Assembly (NCBI GenBank): GCA_964654945.1
Contig: CAZZLN010000046.1
Span: 1-15,376, forward strand
Reading direction: 5' to 3'
DNA length: 15,376 nt
Source: HGM11788 sp964654945
GTDB lineage: Bacteria > Bacillota > Clostridia > Lachnospirales > CAG-274
In this document: positions 6,259 through 12,919 of the stretch, one piece after another
Layout: each line of letters opens with the position of its first letter
Numbering within the stretch: position 1 is the first letter of the stretch
Notes under the pieces: generated by a model
The model's input: only the letters and a program-made list of their open reading frames with translations
The model's database searches: none
Told to the model about the DNA's origin: nothing
Program-made: the position numbers and the translations under genes

Positions 6259-8133
6259 CTAATAATTCAGATATACAAGGAGCATATTTACATCAGCAGG
6301 TGATACACCGCTTATTCTGCTTGCCTGTCCTATGCTTACGGGTTTTACAGTTTTTAGCTTTTGTGTTGCCTCAAGTCTTAGACCCTTAACCTTATCATAG
6401 TCTATATCATCAGGAATTTTTCTTGATTCAAGCTTTTTAAACTGCTCAACCTGTTTAAGCTGTCTTGAAATATAACCCTCATATTTTATCTGAATGTTCA
6501 CCTGTTCCCTTATATCATAGCTAAGCTTTGGTCTTTCGCTGTCTATTGGAGCAAGCTTATCATAATCCATTTCAGGCCGCTTGATTACATCTGCCATTTT
6601 AATTCCAGTTGCAATAGGTGAGCTTCCGCAGCTTTCAAGAAGTGCATTTACTTCATCTGCAGGTGCTAAATTCACTTTAAGCACTCTCTTTATTTCAGAA
6701 TTTATTGCAGCCTTTTTCTCTAAAAATTTATTATATCTTTCTTCTGTAATAAGACCATATTTATAGCCTTTTTCAGTAAGCCTTAAATCAGCATTATCCT
6801 GTCTTAAAAGGAGTCTGTATTCTGCTCTTGATGTCATCATTCGGTAAGGCTCTCTGCTTTCCTTAGTAATAATATCGTCTATAAGAACACCTATGTAGCC
6901 TTCCGAACGGTCAATTATAAGAGGCTCAATCCCCTTACAGTATGCAGCAGCATTTATACCGCCTATAATACCCTGTGCAGCAGCCTCCTCATATCCGCTT
7001 GTGCCATTAAACTGACCTGCACTGAAAAGACCCCTAATATTCTTAAATTCAAGACTTAATTTAAGCTGGTTTGCATTCATACAGTCATATTCTATTGCAT
7101 AGGCTGTTCTTGTAAAACGCACATTTTCAAGTCCCGGGAGAGTTCTGTACATTGCAATCTGAACATCTTCGGGAAGTGATGAGCTCATACCCTGAACATA
7201 CATTTCATTTGTATCCTCGCCCTCAGGCTCTATAAATATCTGATGTCTGTCCTTATCCGCAAATCTTACAACCTTGTCCTCTATAGAAGGACAGTATCTT
7301 GGACCTGTACCCTCGATTACACCTGAATACAAAGGAGAACGGTCAAGATTAGCTCTTATTATTTCGTGAGTTTTTTCATTTGTGTAGGTAAGATAGCAGC
7401 TAATCTGCTCTCTTGCAATATCTTCCGGTTTATTTTCAAATGAAAATGGTACAATATTTTCATCTCCGGGCTGTTCTTTCATTTTTGAAAAATCAATGCT
7501 TCTTTTATCAACTCTTGCAGGAGTACCTGTTTTAAACCTATACATATTTACGCCAAGCCTTTTAAGACAATCACTTAAACCGTTGGCTCTCCTAAGTCCG
7601 TTAGGTCCGCTTTCAATAATTGTATCACCATAAAGACAACGTGCCTTTAAATAAGTGCCTGTGCAGATTACTGCCGCCTTACACTTATAAAGAGCATCAC
7701 TTTCAGAAATAACACCTGTTACCTTGCCCTTTTCAACAACAATTTCTGTAATTTCTCCCTGACGCACAAGAAGATTAGGTGTATTTTCAAGAGTTTTTTT
7801 CATTTCAGTATGATATTTTGCCTTGTCAGCCTGTGCTCTTAAAGAATAAACGGCAGGACCTTTTCCTGTGTTTAGCATTCTCGTCTGAATATAAGTTTTA
7901 TCTATATTTTTGCCCATTTCTCCGCCAAGAGCATCTATCTCTCTTACAAGGTGTCCCTTTGAGCTGCCGCCTACATTGGGATTGCAGGGCATCATCGCTA
8001 TACTGTCAAGATTGATAGCAAAAAGTATTGTGTTAAGTCCCATTCTTGCAGATGCAAGAGCTGCCTCACAGCCTGCATGCCCTGCACCTATTACACACAC
8101 ATCAACCTCATCAGCCGTATATATTTTTCCCAT
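6259..8133 (-). CDS. mnmG: tRNA uridine-5-carboxymethylaminomethyl modification enzyme, FAD subunit
   Basis: MnmG (GidA) works with MnmE to place the carboxymethylaminomethyl or aminomethyl group on U34 of tRNAs that read NNA/NNG codons, using FAD, NADH and methylene-tetrahydrofolate. Counting from ATG at 8133 (624 aa): the FAD dinucleotide-binding GAGHAG near residues 16-21, then MMPCNPNVGGSSKGHLVREIDALGGEMG, GTYLKARCLYG, KTGTPARV, RYCPSIEDKV, LFSAGQFNGTSGYEEAAAQG and the C-terminal MnmE-binding domain ending ISGVSPADVNMLLVYLNY. These are all family signatures and the length is usual. GTG at 8142 is an in-frame alternative, but GAGG lies eight bases before ATG 8133, which makes ATG the better start. 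The neighbouring mnmE is separated from it by a small membrane-protein gene, an unusual interruption. Confidence 0.97.
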   Translation of the reverse strand: MGKIYTADEVDVCVIGAGHAGCEAALASARMGLNTILFAINLDSIAMMPCNPNVGGSSKGHLVREIDALGGEMGKNIDKTYIQTRMLNTGKGPAVYSLRAQADKAKYHTEMKKTLENTPNLLVRQGEITEIVVEKGKVTGVISESDALYKCKAAVICTGTYLKARCLYGDTIIESGPNGLRRANGLSDCLKRLGVNMYRFKTGTPARVDKRSIDFSKMKEQPGDENIVPFSFENKPEDIAREQISCYLTYTNEKTHEIIRANLDRSPLYSGVIEGTGPRYCPSIEDKVVRFADKDRHQIFIEPEGEDTNEMYVQGMSSSLPEDVQIAMYRTLPGLENVRFTRTAYAIEYDCMNANQLKLSLEFKNIRGLFSAGQFNGTSGYEEAAAQGIIGGINAAAYCKGIEPLIIDRSEGYIGVLIDDIITKESREPYRMMTSRAEYRLLLRQDNADLRLTEKGYKYGLITEERYNKFLEKKAAINSEIKRVLKVNLAPADEVNALLESCGSSPIATGIKMADVIKRPEMDYDKLAPIDSERPKLSYDIREQVNIQIKYEGYISRQLKQVEQFKKLESRKIPDDIDYDKVKGLRLEATQKLKTVKPVSIGQASRISGVSPADVNMLLVYLNY

Positions 8134-8152
8134 TATTTTCACCTCAATAAAC

Positions 8153-8485
8153 TCAAAGCTTATATATCATAAGCATAATCTTATGGACAATGGCAAGAAT
8201 TATTGTAAACACAACTATAAATGCCACAAATCCAATCATATATGCAAATATTGTTTTAAAATCATTGACAGCCCAGCCAAGAGCATTTCTTAAATAATCT
8301 GAAAGATAATAGAAGCATATAAATCCAATTACGACAAAAACATACTGAAACACCTTATATACCATTTTAAATGAATTGGGATATTCATAGGTTTTCCAGC
8401 AATTGCTGCACTGAATTTTCTGATTAAAATTCGGCACTATGTTTACGGATATATCATTTTTACAGTTTTTGCAGGTTACTTTCAT
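8153..8485 (-). CDS. Zinc-ribbon protein with two membrane segments, function unknown
   Basis: I do not recognise this 110-residue protein. From ATG at 8485 it starts MKVTCKNCKNDISVN and shows CxxC at 5-8 and CxxC at 26-29, a typical zinc-ribbon spacing, followed by two hydrophobic helices (about 45-64 and 78-104). The likely layout is a cytosolic metal-binding head anchored by a membrane hairpin. The start at 8485 is supported by AAGGA six bases upstream; an earlier in-frame start at 8515 would overlap the end of mnmE and has no such site. The gene begins 14 bases after the mnmE stop and ends 19 bases before the mnmG start, so it is co-transcribed with both tRNA-modification genes. No functional link to them is shown. 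Confidence 0.8.
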   Translation of the reverse strand: MKVTCKNCKNDISVNIVPNFNQKIQCSNCWKTYEYPNSFKMVYKVFQYVFVVIGFICFYYLSDYLRNALGWAVNDFKTIFAYMIGFVAFIVVFTIILAIVHKIMLMIYKL

Positions 8486-8499
8486 AATTATCCTTCTTT

Positions 8500-9876
8500 C
8501 TATTTTCCTAAACAAAATTCACTGAAAATCTTATCAATAATATCTTCTTCCAAAGCCTCTCCCGTAATTTCGCCAAGAGCCTCATAGGCTTCTGTAAGGT
8601 CCATTGAAATAAAATCCTCAGGCATCTTATTATCAACGGTTTCCATAACATTTTCAAGATATTTCTTTGCTCTTACAAGGCTTGCCTTGTTTCTCTCGCC
8701 TGAAATAAGCACAGAATTATCAACATTTATATCTCCAAGCATAAACATATTCTTTATTTTTTCGTACAGCCTTGCTATTCCCTCATCGGTTTTTACTGAA
8801 ATATTAACAGGGTCTAAATGTTTTATTTCATCAATATTTATTTTCTGATCAAGGTCAAGCTTATTTACAAGAGCTATAACCTTTTTATTTTTAGTAAGCT
8901 CAATAAGTCCTCTGTCCTCGTTGCTAAGCTCTCTGCTGCCATCAAACATAAGCAGCACAAGGTCAGCTTCTTCTGCAAGACTCTTTGATTTTTCAACACC
9001 TATTTTTTCAATTACATTGTCAGTTTCTCTAACACCTGCAGTATCTATAATATTAAGAGGTATTCCCCCTACATTTATCATTTCTTCAAGGGTATCCCGT
9101 GTAGTTCCGGGAATATCTGTTACAATTGCCCTATCCTCCTCAAGGAGAGTGTTTAACAATGAGGATTTCCCAACATTGGGTCTGCCTAAAATAACTGTCT
9201 TAATACCCTCTTTATATATTTTTCCTGTATCGGCAGTTGAAATAAGTCTGTCAATTTCAGTCATAACCTCCTTTGTGCCACCTGCAATTGTATTATAGGT
9301 CATAGTTTCATCATCATGCTCAGGATATGCAACTGCTGCCTCTATATGAGCAAGCATAGTCAGTATTTTTTCTCTTAAAGCTTTTATACTCTTTGAAAGT
9401 CTGCCCTCAAGTCTTTTCATTGCGGCATCCTTGCCTGCTTCTGTTTTTGCATTTATAATATCAATAACTGCTTCTGCCTGTGTAAGGTCAATTCTGCCAT
9501 TTAAAAATGCTCTCTTTGTAAATTCTCCCGGCTCTGCCATTCTTGCCCCGGTCTTTATAACAATGTTTAAAACAGAGGTAACTGCCCTATAGCCTCCATG
9601 GGTATTTATTTCTACAATATCCTCTCTTGTGTAGGTATTGGGAGCTTTCATAACAGACACTAAAACCTCATCAATTATTTTATTTTCATAAACTATATTT
9701 CCAAAATGAATTGTATGGCTGTTCTGCTCTTTAAGTTTTTTACCCTTTGGAGATACAAAAAGGCTGTCAGCTATATCTATGGCATTGCTTCCGCTTATTC
9801 TCACAATACCAATTCCGCCATTGCCTGTGGCAGTTGATATTGCAGCTATTGTATCATCTAAATTTATTTTAAGCAT
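8500..9876 (-). CDS. mnmE: tRNA modification GTPase
   Basis: MnmE (TrmE) is the GTPase partner of MnmG in modifying wobble uridine 34. Its 458 residues show the N-terminal folate-binding domain (about 1-118, with DTIAAISTATGNGGIGIVRISG), a helical domain, and the inserted G domain: G1 GRPNVGKS (231-238), G2 TTRDT (258-262), G3 DTAG (278-281) and G4 NKLD (338-341). The C-terminus is FCLGK with the catalytic Cys455 characteristic of the family. Length and all motifs are complete. The start is ATG at 9876 with GGGAG eight bases upstream. It follows jag after a 69-base gap that holds an 11-bp hairpin, so its level may be set apart from that of the upstream genes. Confidence 0.97.
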   Translation of the reverse strand: MLKINLDDTIAAISTATGNGGIGIVRISGSNAIDIADSLFVSPKGKKLKEQNSHTIHFGNIVYENKIIDEVLVSVMKAPNTYTREDIVEINTHGGYRAVTSVLNIVIKTGARMAEPGEFTKRAFLNGRIDLTQAEAVIDIINAKTEAGKDAAMKRLEGRLSKSIKALREKILTMLAHIEAAVAYPEHDDETMTYNTIAGGTKEVMTEIDRLISTADTGKIYKEGIKTVILGRPNVGKSSLLNTLLEEDRAIVTDIPGTTRDTLEEMINVGGIPLNIIDTAGVRETDNVIEKIGVEKSKSLAEEADLVLLMFDGSRELSNEDRGLIELTKNKKVIALVNKLDLDQKINIDEIKHLDPVNISVKTDEGIARLYEKIKNMFMLGDINVDNSVLISGERNKASLVRAKKYLENVMETVDNKMPEDFISMDLTEAYEALGEITGEALEEDIIDKIFSEFCLGK

Positions 9877-9900
9877 AAAACCAACTCCCTGTCAAATTCA

Positions 9901-9935
9901 AACAGGCACAGACAAAATTATAGCCTGTGCCTGTT
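9901..9935 (-). terminator. Hairpin between jag and mnmE
   Basis: AACAGGCACAG (9901-9911) pairs perfectly with CTGTGCCTGTT (9925-9935) over 11 bp around a 13-base loop. On the minus strand the stem is followed by TTTGAATTTG, not a clean T-run; on the plus strand it is followed by ATTTTTA. It may be a partial terminator, an RNA-processing or stability element for the operon, or a barrier to antisense transcripts. Confidence 0.5.
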
Positions 9936-9945
9936 ATTTTTATGA

Positions 9946-10836
9946 TTAATAACGATATTTTCTTGATGAATAATTGTTTTTAAGAGCAATAACTACATAT
10001 CTGTAAGGCTCAACACCTTCACTATATGTAGTAACGTATCTGTCATTTTGCAATGTAGCATGAATAATACGTCTTTCATATGGATTCATAGGCTCAAGAT
10101 TAACATTTCTTCTGTTATGCTTAGCCTTTTTAGCAAGATTGAAAGCTAAATGCTCAAGAGTTTCCTTTCTTCTTGCTCTGTAACCCTCTGTATCAAGGGT
10201 TACATTCATATAAGGATATTCCCCTCTGTTTACAACAAGGTTGGTAAGGTATTGTAAGCTGTCGAGAGTTTGACCTCTTTTGCCTATGATAGCACCCATA
10301 TCATCACCTTTCATATCAATGATAATCTGTTTGTTATCTGTAAAATAAGCATCAAGCTCAACATCCATATTAATAGCACCAAGAACTTCCTTTAAAAAAT
10401 CAACTGCAGTCTTAATGATAACAGCCTTATCTTCATCAGTAAGGTTAGCTCTTTCACTCTGATTTTCTTCTTCTGATATTTCAGCAGCAACAGGCTCTTC
10501 TGCCTTTGGCTCCGGCTTAACAGCTGCCTTTTGCTCCGGCTTAACAGCTGCCTTTGGCTCAGGCTTAACAGCTGCCTTTGGCTCCGGCTTAGCTTCCTTT
10601 TCATAAGCAGCCTTTGGTTCAAACCTTTTAACAGCCTTTTTTGCCTTAGCTTCTGATTCAGCATCAGCCTTTTTCCAAGCAATAATTTTATATGGCTTCG
10701 CACCTATACCTAAAAATCCCTTTGAAGCCACTTCGAGAACCTCCCAGTCAATGTCATTAATGCCAACGCCAAACTTAGCACAGGCTGCATCAACTGCATC
10801 ATTTAAAGTTTTTCCTGTTATTTCTATTTTGTTCAT
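9946..10836 (-). CDS. jag: Jag/KhpB (EloR) RNA-binding protein, KH and R3H domains
   Basis: This cytosolic RNA-binding protein is the usual partner gene of yidC in Bacillota; in pneumococcus the KhpA/KhpB pair controls cell elongation and division. The 296 residues have an N-terminal Jag_N domain (about 1-55, MNKIEITGKTLNDAVDAA to GFLGIGAKPYKI), a long Ala/Pro/Glu/Lys linker (about 56-125), a KH domain with the GDDMGAIIGKRGQTLDSLQYL signature (about 176-196), and an R3H domain with NPYERRIIHATLQNDRYVTTYSEG (about 247-270). The linker contains an eight-residue tandem repeat, KPEPKAAV, encoded by 24-bp DNA repeats. The start is ATG at 10836 with GGAGGG eight bases before it, and the gap after yidC is 14 bases. 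Confidence 0.95.
   Translation of the reverse strand: MNKIEITGKTLNDAVDAACAKFGVGINDIDWEVLEVASKGFLGIGAKPYKIIAWKKADAESEAKAKKAVKRFEPKAAYEKEAKPEPKAAVKPEPKAAVKPEQKAAVKPEPKAEEPVAAEISEEENQSERANLTDEDKAVIIKTAVDFLKEVLGAINMDVELDAYFTDNKQIIIDMKGDDMGAIIGKRGQTLDSLQYLTNLVVNRGEYPYMNVTLDTEGYRARRKETLEHLAFNLAKKAKHNRRNVNLEPMNPYERRIIHATLQNDRYVTTYSEGVEPYRYVVIALKNNYSSRKYRY
10508..10591 (-). repeat. In-frame 24-bp tandem repeat in jag
   Basis: Three nearly identical 24-bp copies (10508-10531, 10532-10555, 10556-10579) and a half copy (10580-10591) encode KPEPKAAV or KPEQKAAV units in the linker between the Jag_N and KH domains. Copies differ at one or two bases. As the unit is a multiple of three, copy number can change without breaking the frame. 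Confidence 0.9.
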
Positions 10837-10850
10837 AAAAATTCCCTCCG

Positions 10851-11933
10851 TTATCTGTACTGTCTAGGGTACTGTTCACGATTTTTATTTTTCTTCTTTT
10901 TAGCCTTTTCTGTTTTAGGCACAACTATATCACTTTCATCAATTTTGTTTGAGAAATGCTTGTTTAATACAAGCTGCTGGCATAACTGATAAATATTTGA
11001 TGCAATCCAGTATACACCAATACCTGCCGGTAATGAAATAGTAATCCAAGCCATCATAAGAGGCATAGTAATATTCATAACCTTCTGCTGAGTTTTCATA
11101 GCAGGGTCAGTGTTTGCATTTTTATTCTTTCTGTTCATAAGCCATGAGGAAAGGAAAGTTGTAAGACCTGAAAGCAAAGGAATAACAAGCATAGGAGATA
11201 ATCTGTAGCCAACTGTTTCAGTAAGATTAAGCCCTAAGAAAGTTTCAATGTTATTCTTTGTTTCAAAAAGCTGCATAAATCTTGAATCTGTAATAAACTC
11301 TTTAATCTGTGCCATTTCATCAGGCCCAAGACAGTTAATCATTCTGCTTAAAATACCGACTGTGTATTCAGTGCCGTCAGGCACCTTTAAAGTTTCTCCA
11401 AAAGAGCAAATAAGGTTACCGAGAACTGCATTTGAATCTGCTGCTGATAAAATAATATCAGACATCTGAGTATAAATATCCTGAATATTTGAAATATAGA
11501 GAAAAGGATTTTGCATAACATAATACAGACCAAAGAAAATAGGAAGCTGAATAATAAGAGGCAAACATCCGCTTAAAGGATTTACATTATTTTCAGAATA
11601 AAGCTTCTGTGTTTCCATAGTCAATTTTTTCTGAATTTCAGGATCGTCTTTTGCGTCTTTATATTTATCCTGAATTTTTTTAAGTTCAGGCTGCAAAAGC
11701 TGCATTTTATACATAGACTTCTGCTGCTTATAGGCAATAGGAGTCATTAAAAGTCTTGCAAAAATAGTAAGCAGAATAATTGCTAAACCAAGTGAGCAGT
11801 ATTCCACACCAATAATGTCATAAATAAAATAGAAAAATATGTTAATAAAAAATCCAAGAATTTTCGCAATTAAGCTTGTTACAATCCAAGGCTCGTCCAA
11901 AATATCACGAGTTACGATTAAAAAATTCAACAA
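10851..11933 (-). CDS. yidC: Membrane protein insertase, YidC/Oxa1/SpoIIIJ family
   Basis: YidC inserts and folds membrane proteins alone or with SecYEG. The 360 residues show an N-terminal hydrophobic segment (17-40), the helix with conserved positive Arg60 in LLTIFARLLMTPIAYKQQ (54-71), a charged cytoplasmic hairpin with MQLLQPELKKIQDKYK (77-92), a second core helix (NPLSGCLPLIIQLPIFFGLYYVM, 118-140), a long loop of about 100 residues, and the last helices (about 240-265 and 288-320) before a Lys/Arg-rich tail that may contact the ribosome. No lipobox is seen, unlike SpoIIIJ of Bacillus. The start is TTG at 11933, eight bases after a strong GGAGGG; no ATG fits, and a second TTG follows it. 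The long extracytoplasmic loop (about 141-240) is larger than in Bacillus. Confidence 0.95.
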   Translation of the reverse strand: MLNFLIVTRDILDEPWIVTSLIAKILGFFINIFFYFIYDIIGVEYCSLGLAIILLTIFARLLMTPIAYKQQKSMYKMQLLQPELKKIQDKYKDAKDDPEIQKKLTMETQKLYSENNVNPLSGCLPLIIQLPIFFGLYYVMQNPFLYISNIQDIYTQMSDIILSAADSNAVLGNLICSFGETLKVPDGTEYTVGILSRMINCLGPDEMAQIKEFITDSRFMQLFETKNNIETFLGLNLTETVGYRLSPMLVIPLLSGLTTFLSSWLMNRKNKNANTDPAMKTQQKVMNITMPLMMAWITISLPAGIGVYWIASNIYQLCQQLVLNKHFSNKIDESDIVVPKTEKAKKKKNKNREQYPRQYR

Positions 11934-11962
11934 ATAAATTACCCTCCTTAATAAAAATAATC

Positions 11963-11979
11963 AGATATTTTTAATATCT
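11963..11979 (-). other. Small hairpin between yidD and yidC
   Basis: AGATATT (11963-11969) pairs with AATATCT (11973-11979) around a TTT loop within the 59-base gap. On the minus strand it is followed by GATTATTTTTATT and then the yidC ribosome site. The stem is AT-rich, so it could be a weak pause or processing site rather than a true terminator. Confidence 0.3.
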
Positions 11980-11992
11980 TCATTCGTACCAA

Positions 11993-12205
11993 TTAAGGTA
12001 CAGGGTCATATCCACCCTTATGAAATGGATGACACTTCAAAATTCTTTTCAGGCTTAAATAAATTCCCTTTAAAAAACCATATTTTGAAAATGCCTCATA
12101 GGCATATTGTGAGCAGGTTGGCGTAAACCTGCAGCATTGGGGTTTTAAGGGAGATATAAATTTACGATAAAAACCTATTAATATTAATGCTGTTTTAGTA
12201 AGCAT
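11993..12205 (-). CDS. yidD: YidD membrane protein insertion efficiency factor
   Basis: This 70-residue protein is of the HlyA/YidD family, which assists YidC-dependent insertion at the inner face of the membrane. It has an amphipathic N-terminal helix (IGFYRKFISPL) and the family core PQCCRFTPTCSQYAYEAFSKYG with its three conserved cysteines (residues 24, 25 and 31), then GIYLSLKRILKCHPFHKGGYDPVP. The length is typical. The start is ATG at 12205, with AAAGGA nine bases before it and 12 bases after the rnpA stop; it lies between rnpA and yidC, the conserved order. Confidence 0.95.
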   Translation of the reverse strand: MLTKTALILIGFYRKFISPLKPQCCRFTPTCSQYAYEAFSKYGFLKGIYLSLKRILKCHPFHKGGYDPVP

Positions 12206-12217
12206 TTTATCAGTCCT

Positions 12218-12559
12218 TTACTCCGACTTAAGTAATTTCTGTTTTTTCAGCAGATGCAGCAATGCACTCTCAATCTGGTGATAATCTGCCTCCTTTGCAG
12301 AAGCTCTTGCTATAACCACAATATCATAGCCTTGTGCTATATGTTGTTCGGATAATCTGTAACTCTCTCTTAAAAGGCGAGTTATTCTACTACGGACTAC
12401 ACTATTGCCCACCTTTTTGCTGACAGAAATACCGTATCTGTTCTGCTGTGTTCCATTTCTCATAGCATACATAACAAGCAATTTATTCGCTATGGAACGA
12501 CCTCTGTTATAAACAAATCTGAATTGATAATTTTTTTTAAGGGATTCAGTAAAAAGCAT
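12218..12559 (-). CDS. rnpA: Ribonuclease P protein component
   Basis: RnpA is the small basic protein subunit of RNase P, which removes 5' leaders of pre-tRNAs together with the catalytic RNA. Counting from ATG at 12559 it has 113 residues: TESLKKNYQFRFVYNRGRSIANKLLVMY at the front, then NRYGISVSKKVGNSVVRSRITRLLRESYRL, which is the conserved RNR-type helix, and a C-terminal helix ending LLHLLKKQKLLKSE. A TTG 18 bases further up (12577) would place the ribosome site GGGGA inside the gene; with ATG 12559 that site sits at a normal distance of seven bases. It lies downstream of rpmH with a hairpin in between. Confidence 0.95.
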   Translation of the reverse strand: MLFTESLKKNYQFRFVYNRGRSIANKLLVMYAMRNGTQQNRYGISVSKKVGNSVVRSRITRLLRESYRLSEQHIAQGYDIVVIARASAKEADYHQIESALLHLLKKQKLLKSE

Positions 12560-12586
12560 ATAAATTCCCCGTTTCAAATATTAATA

Positions 12587-12609
12587 AAGCCCACTTAAAA
12601 AGCGGGCTT
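12587..12609 (-). terminator. Hairpin between rpmH and rnpA, likely partial attenuator
   Basis: Read on the minus strand, AAGCCCGCT (12609-12601) pairs with AGTGGGCTT (12595-12587) over 9 bp including one G-T pair, with a five-base UUUUA loop. The downstream sequence TATTAATATTT is U-rich but without a continuous run. Such an element would let the abundant L34 message exceed that of rnpA and the following genes. Confidence 0.55.
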
Positions 12610-12634
12610 ATAAAGTCTGTCAAACGACATCTGA

Positions 12635-12769
12635 TTATGCAGATAAAACCTTTCTGCCTTTTCTACGTCTTGCAAGTATTACCTTTCTGCCGTTAGCAGT
12701 ACTCATTCTTTTTCTGAAGCCATGAACCTTGCTTCTCTGTCTTTTCTTTGGCTGGAATGTCATTTTCAT
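12635..12769 (-). CDS. rpmH: 50S ribosomal protein L34
   Basis: This 44-residue, strongly basic protein is L34 of the large ribosomal subunit. The translation begins MKMTFQPKKRQRSKVHGFRK and continues RMSTANGRKVILARRRKGRK before ending VLSA and TAA, a full-length match to the family pattern. The start is the ATG at 12769, with GGAGG seven to eleven bases upstream; an ATG two codons later gives MTFQPKK, the form seen in many species, but the first fits the ribosome site better. It is the first gene of the translation/membrane block and follows two promoter-like elements. It is too short for a standard ORF cut-off and could be overlooked. Confidence 0.97.
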   Translation of the reverse strand: MKMTFQPKKRQRSKVHGFRKRMSTANGRKVILARRRKGRKVLSA

Positions 12770-12795
12770 ATCAAAAGCACCTCCTTCTATAATAG

Positions 12796-12824
12796 TATAT
12801 AAATCATACTTTAAGTCAAATCAA
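12796..12824 (-). promoter_or_regulatory. Second candidate promoter for rpmH
   Basis: On the minus strand TTGATT (12824-12819) is followed after 17 bases by TATATA (12801-12796). Transcription would start near 12789, close to but still before the GGAGG site at about 12780. Match to consensus is moderate and it lies inside the leader of the stronger upstream promoter. Confidence 0.35.
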
Positions 12825-12835
12825 GCACTAGCTCT

Positions 12836-12864
12836 ATTATAGTAGAAAAAGCCTCTGTAGTCAA
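12836..12864 (-). promoter_or_regulatory. Strong sigma-A-type promoter for the rpmH operon
   Basis: On the minus strand TTGACT (12864-12859) and a perfect TATAAT (12841-12836) are separated by exactly 17 bases. The predicted start near 12829 gives a leader of about 60 bases before rpmH. This near-consensus site fits the high expression expected of a ribosomal protein and separates the block from the MscS gene, which ends at 12920. No DnaA box is present between the promoter and the MscS stop codon. Confidence 0.85.
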
Positions 12865-12919
12865 GAAAAATTTTTTATATTTTAACATAAATACTGTTAA
12901 AGGTTAAAACAGCTTAAAC

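Noticed and set aside
10392..10703. Minus-strand open frame of 103 residues, rich in Leu, Arg, Gln and Ser
   Set aside because: It lies wholly inside jag in another frame, and its repeats are only the shifted reading of the 24-bp linker repeat.
12560..12577. Upstream TTG start of rnpA
   Set aside because: The GGGGA ribosome site would be within the gene and the extra six residues are not part of the family N-terminus.
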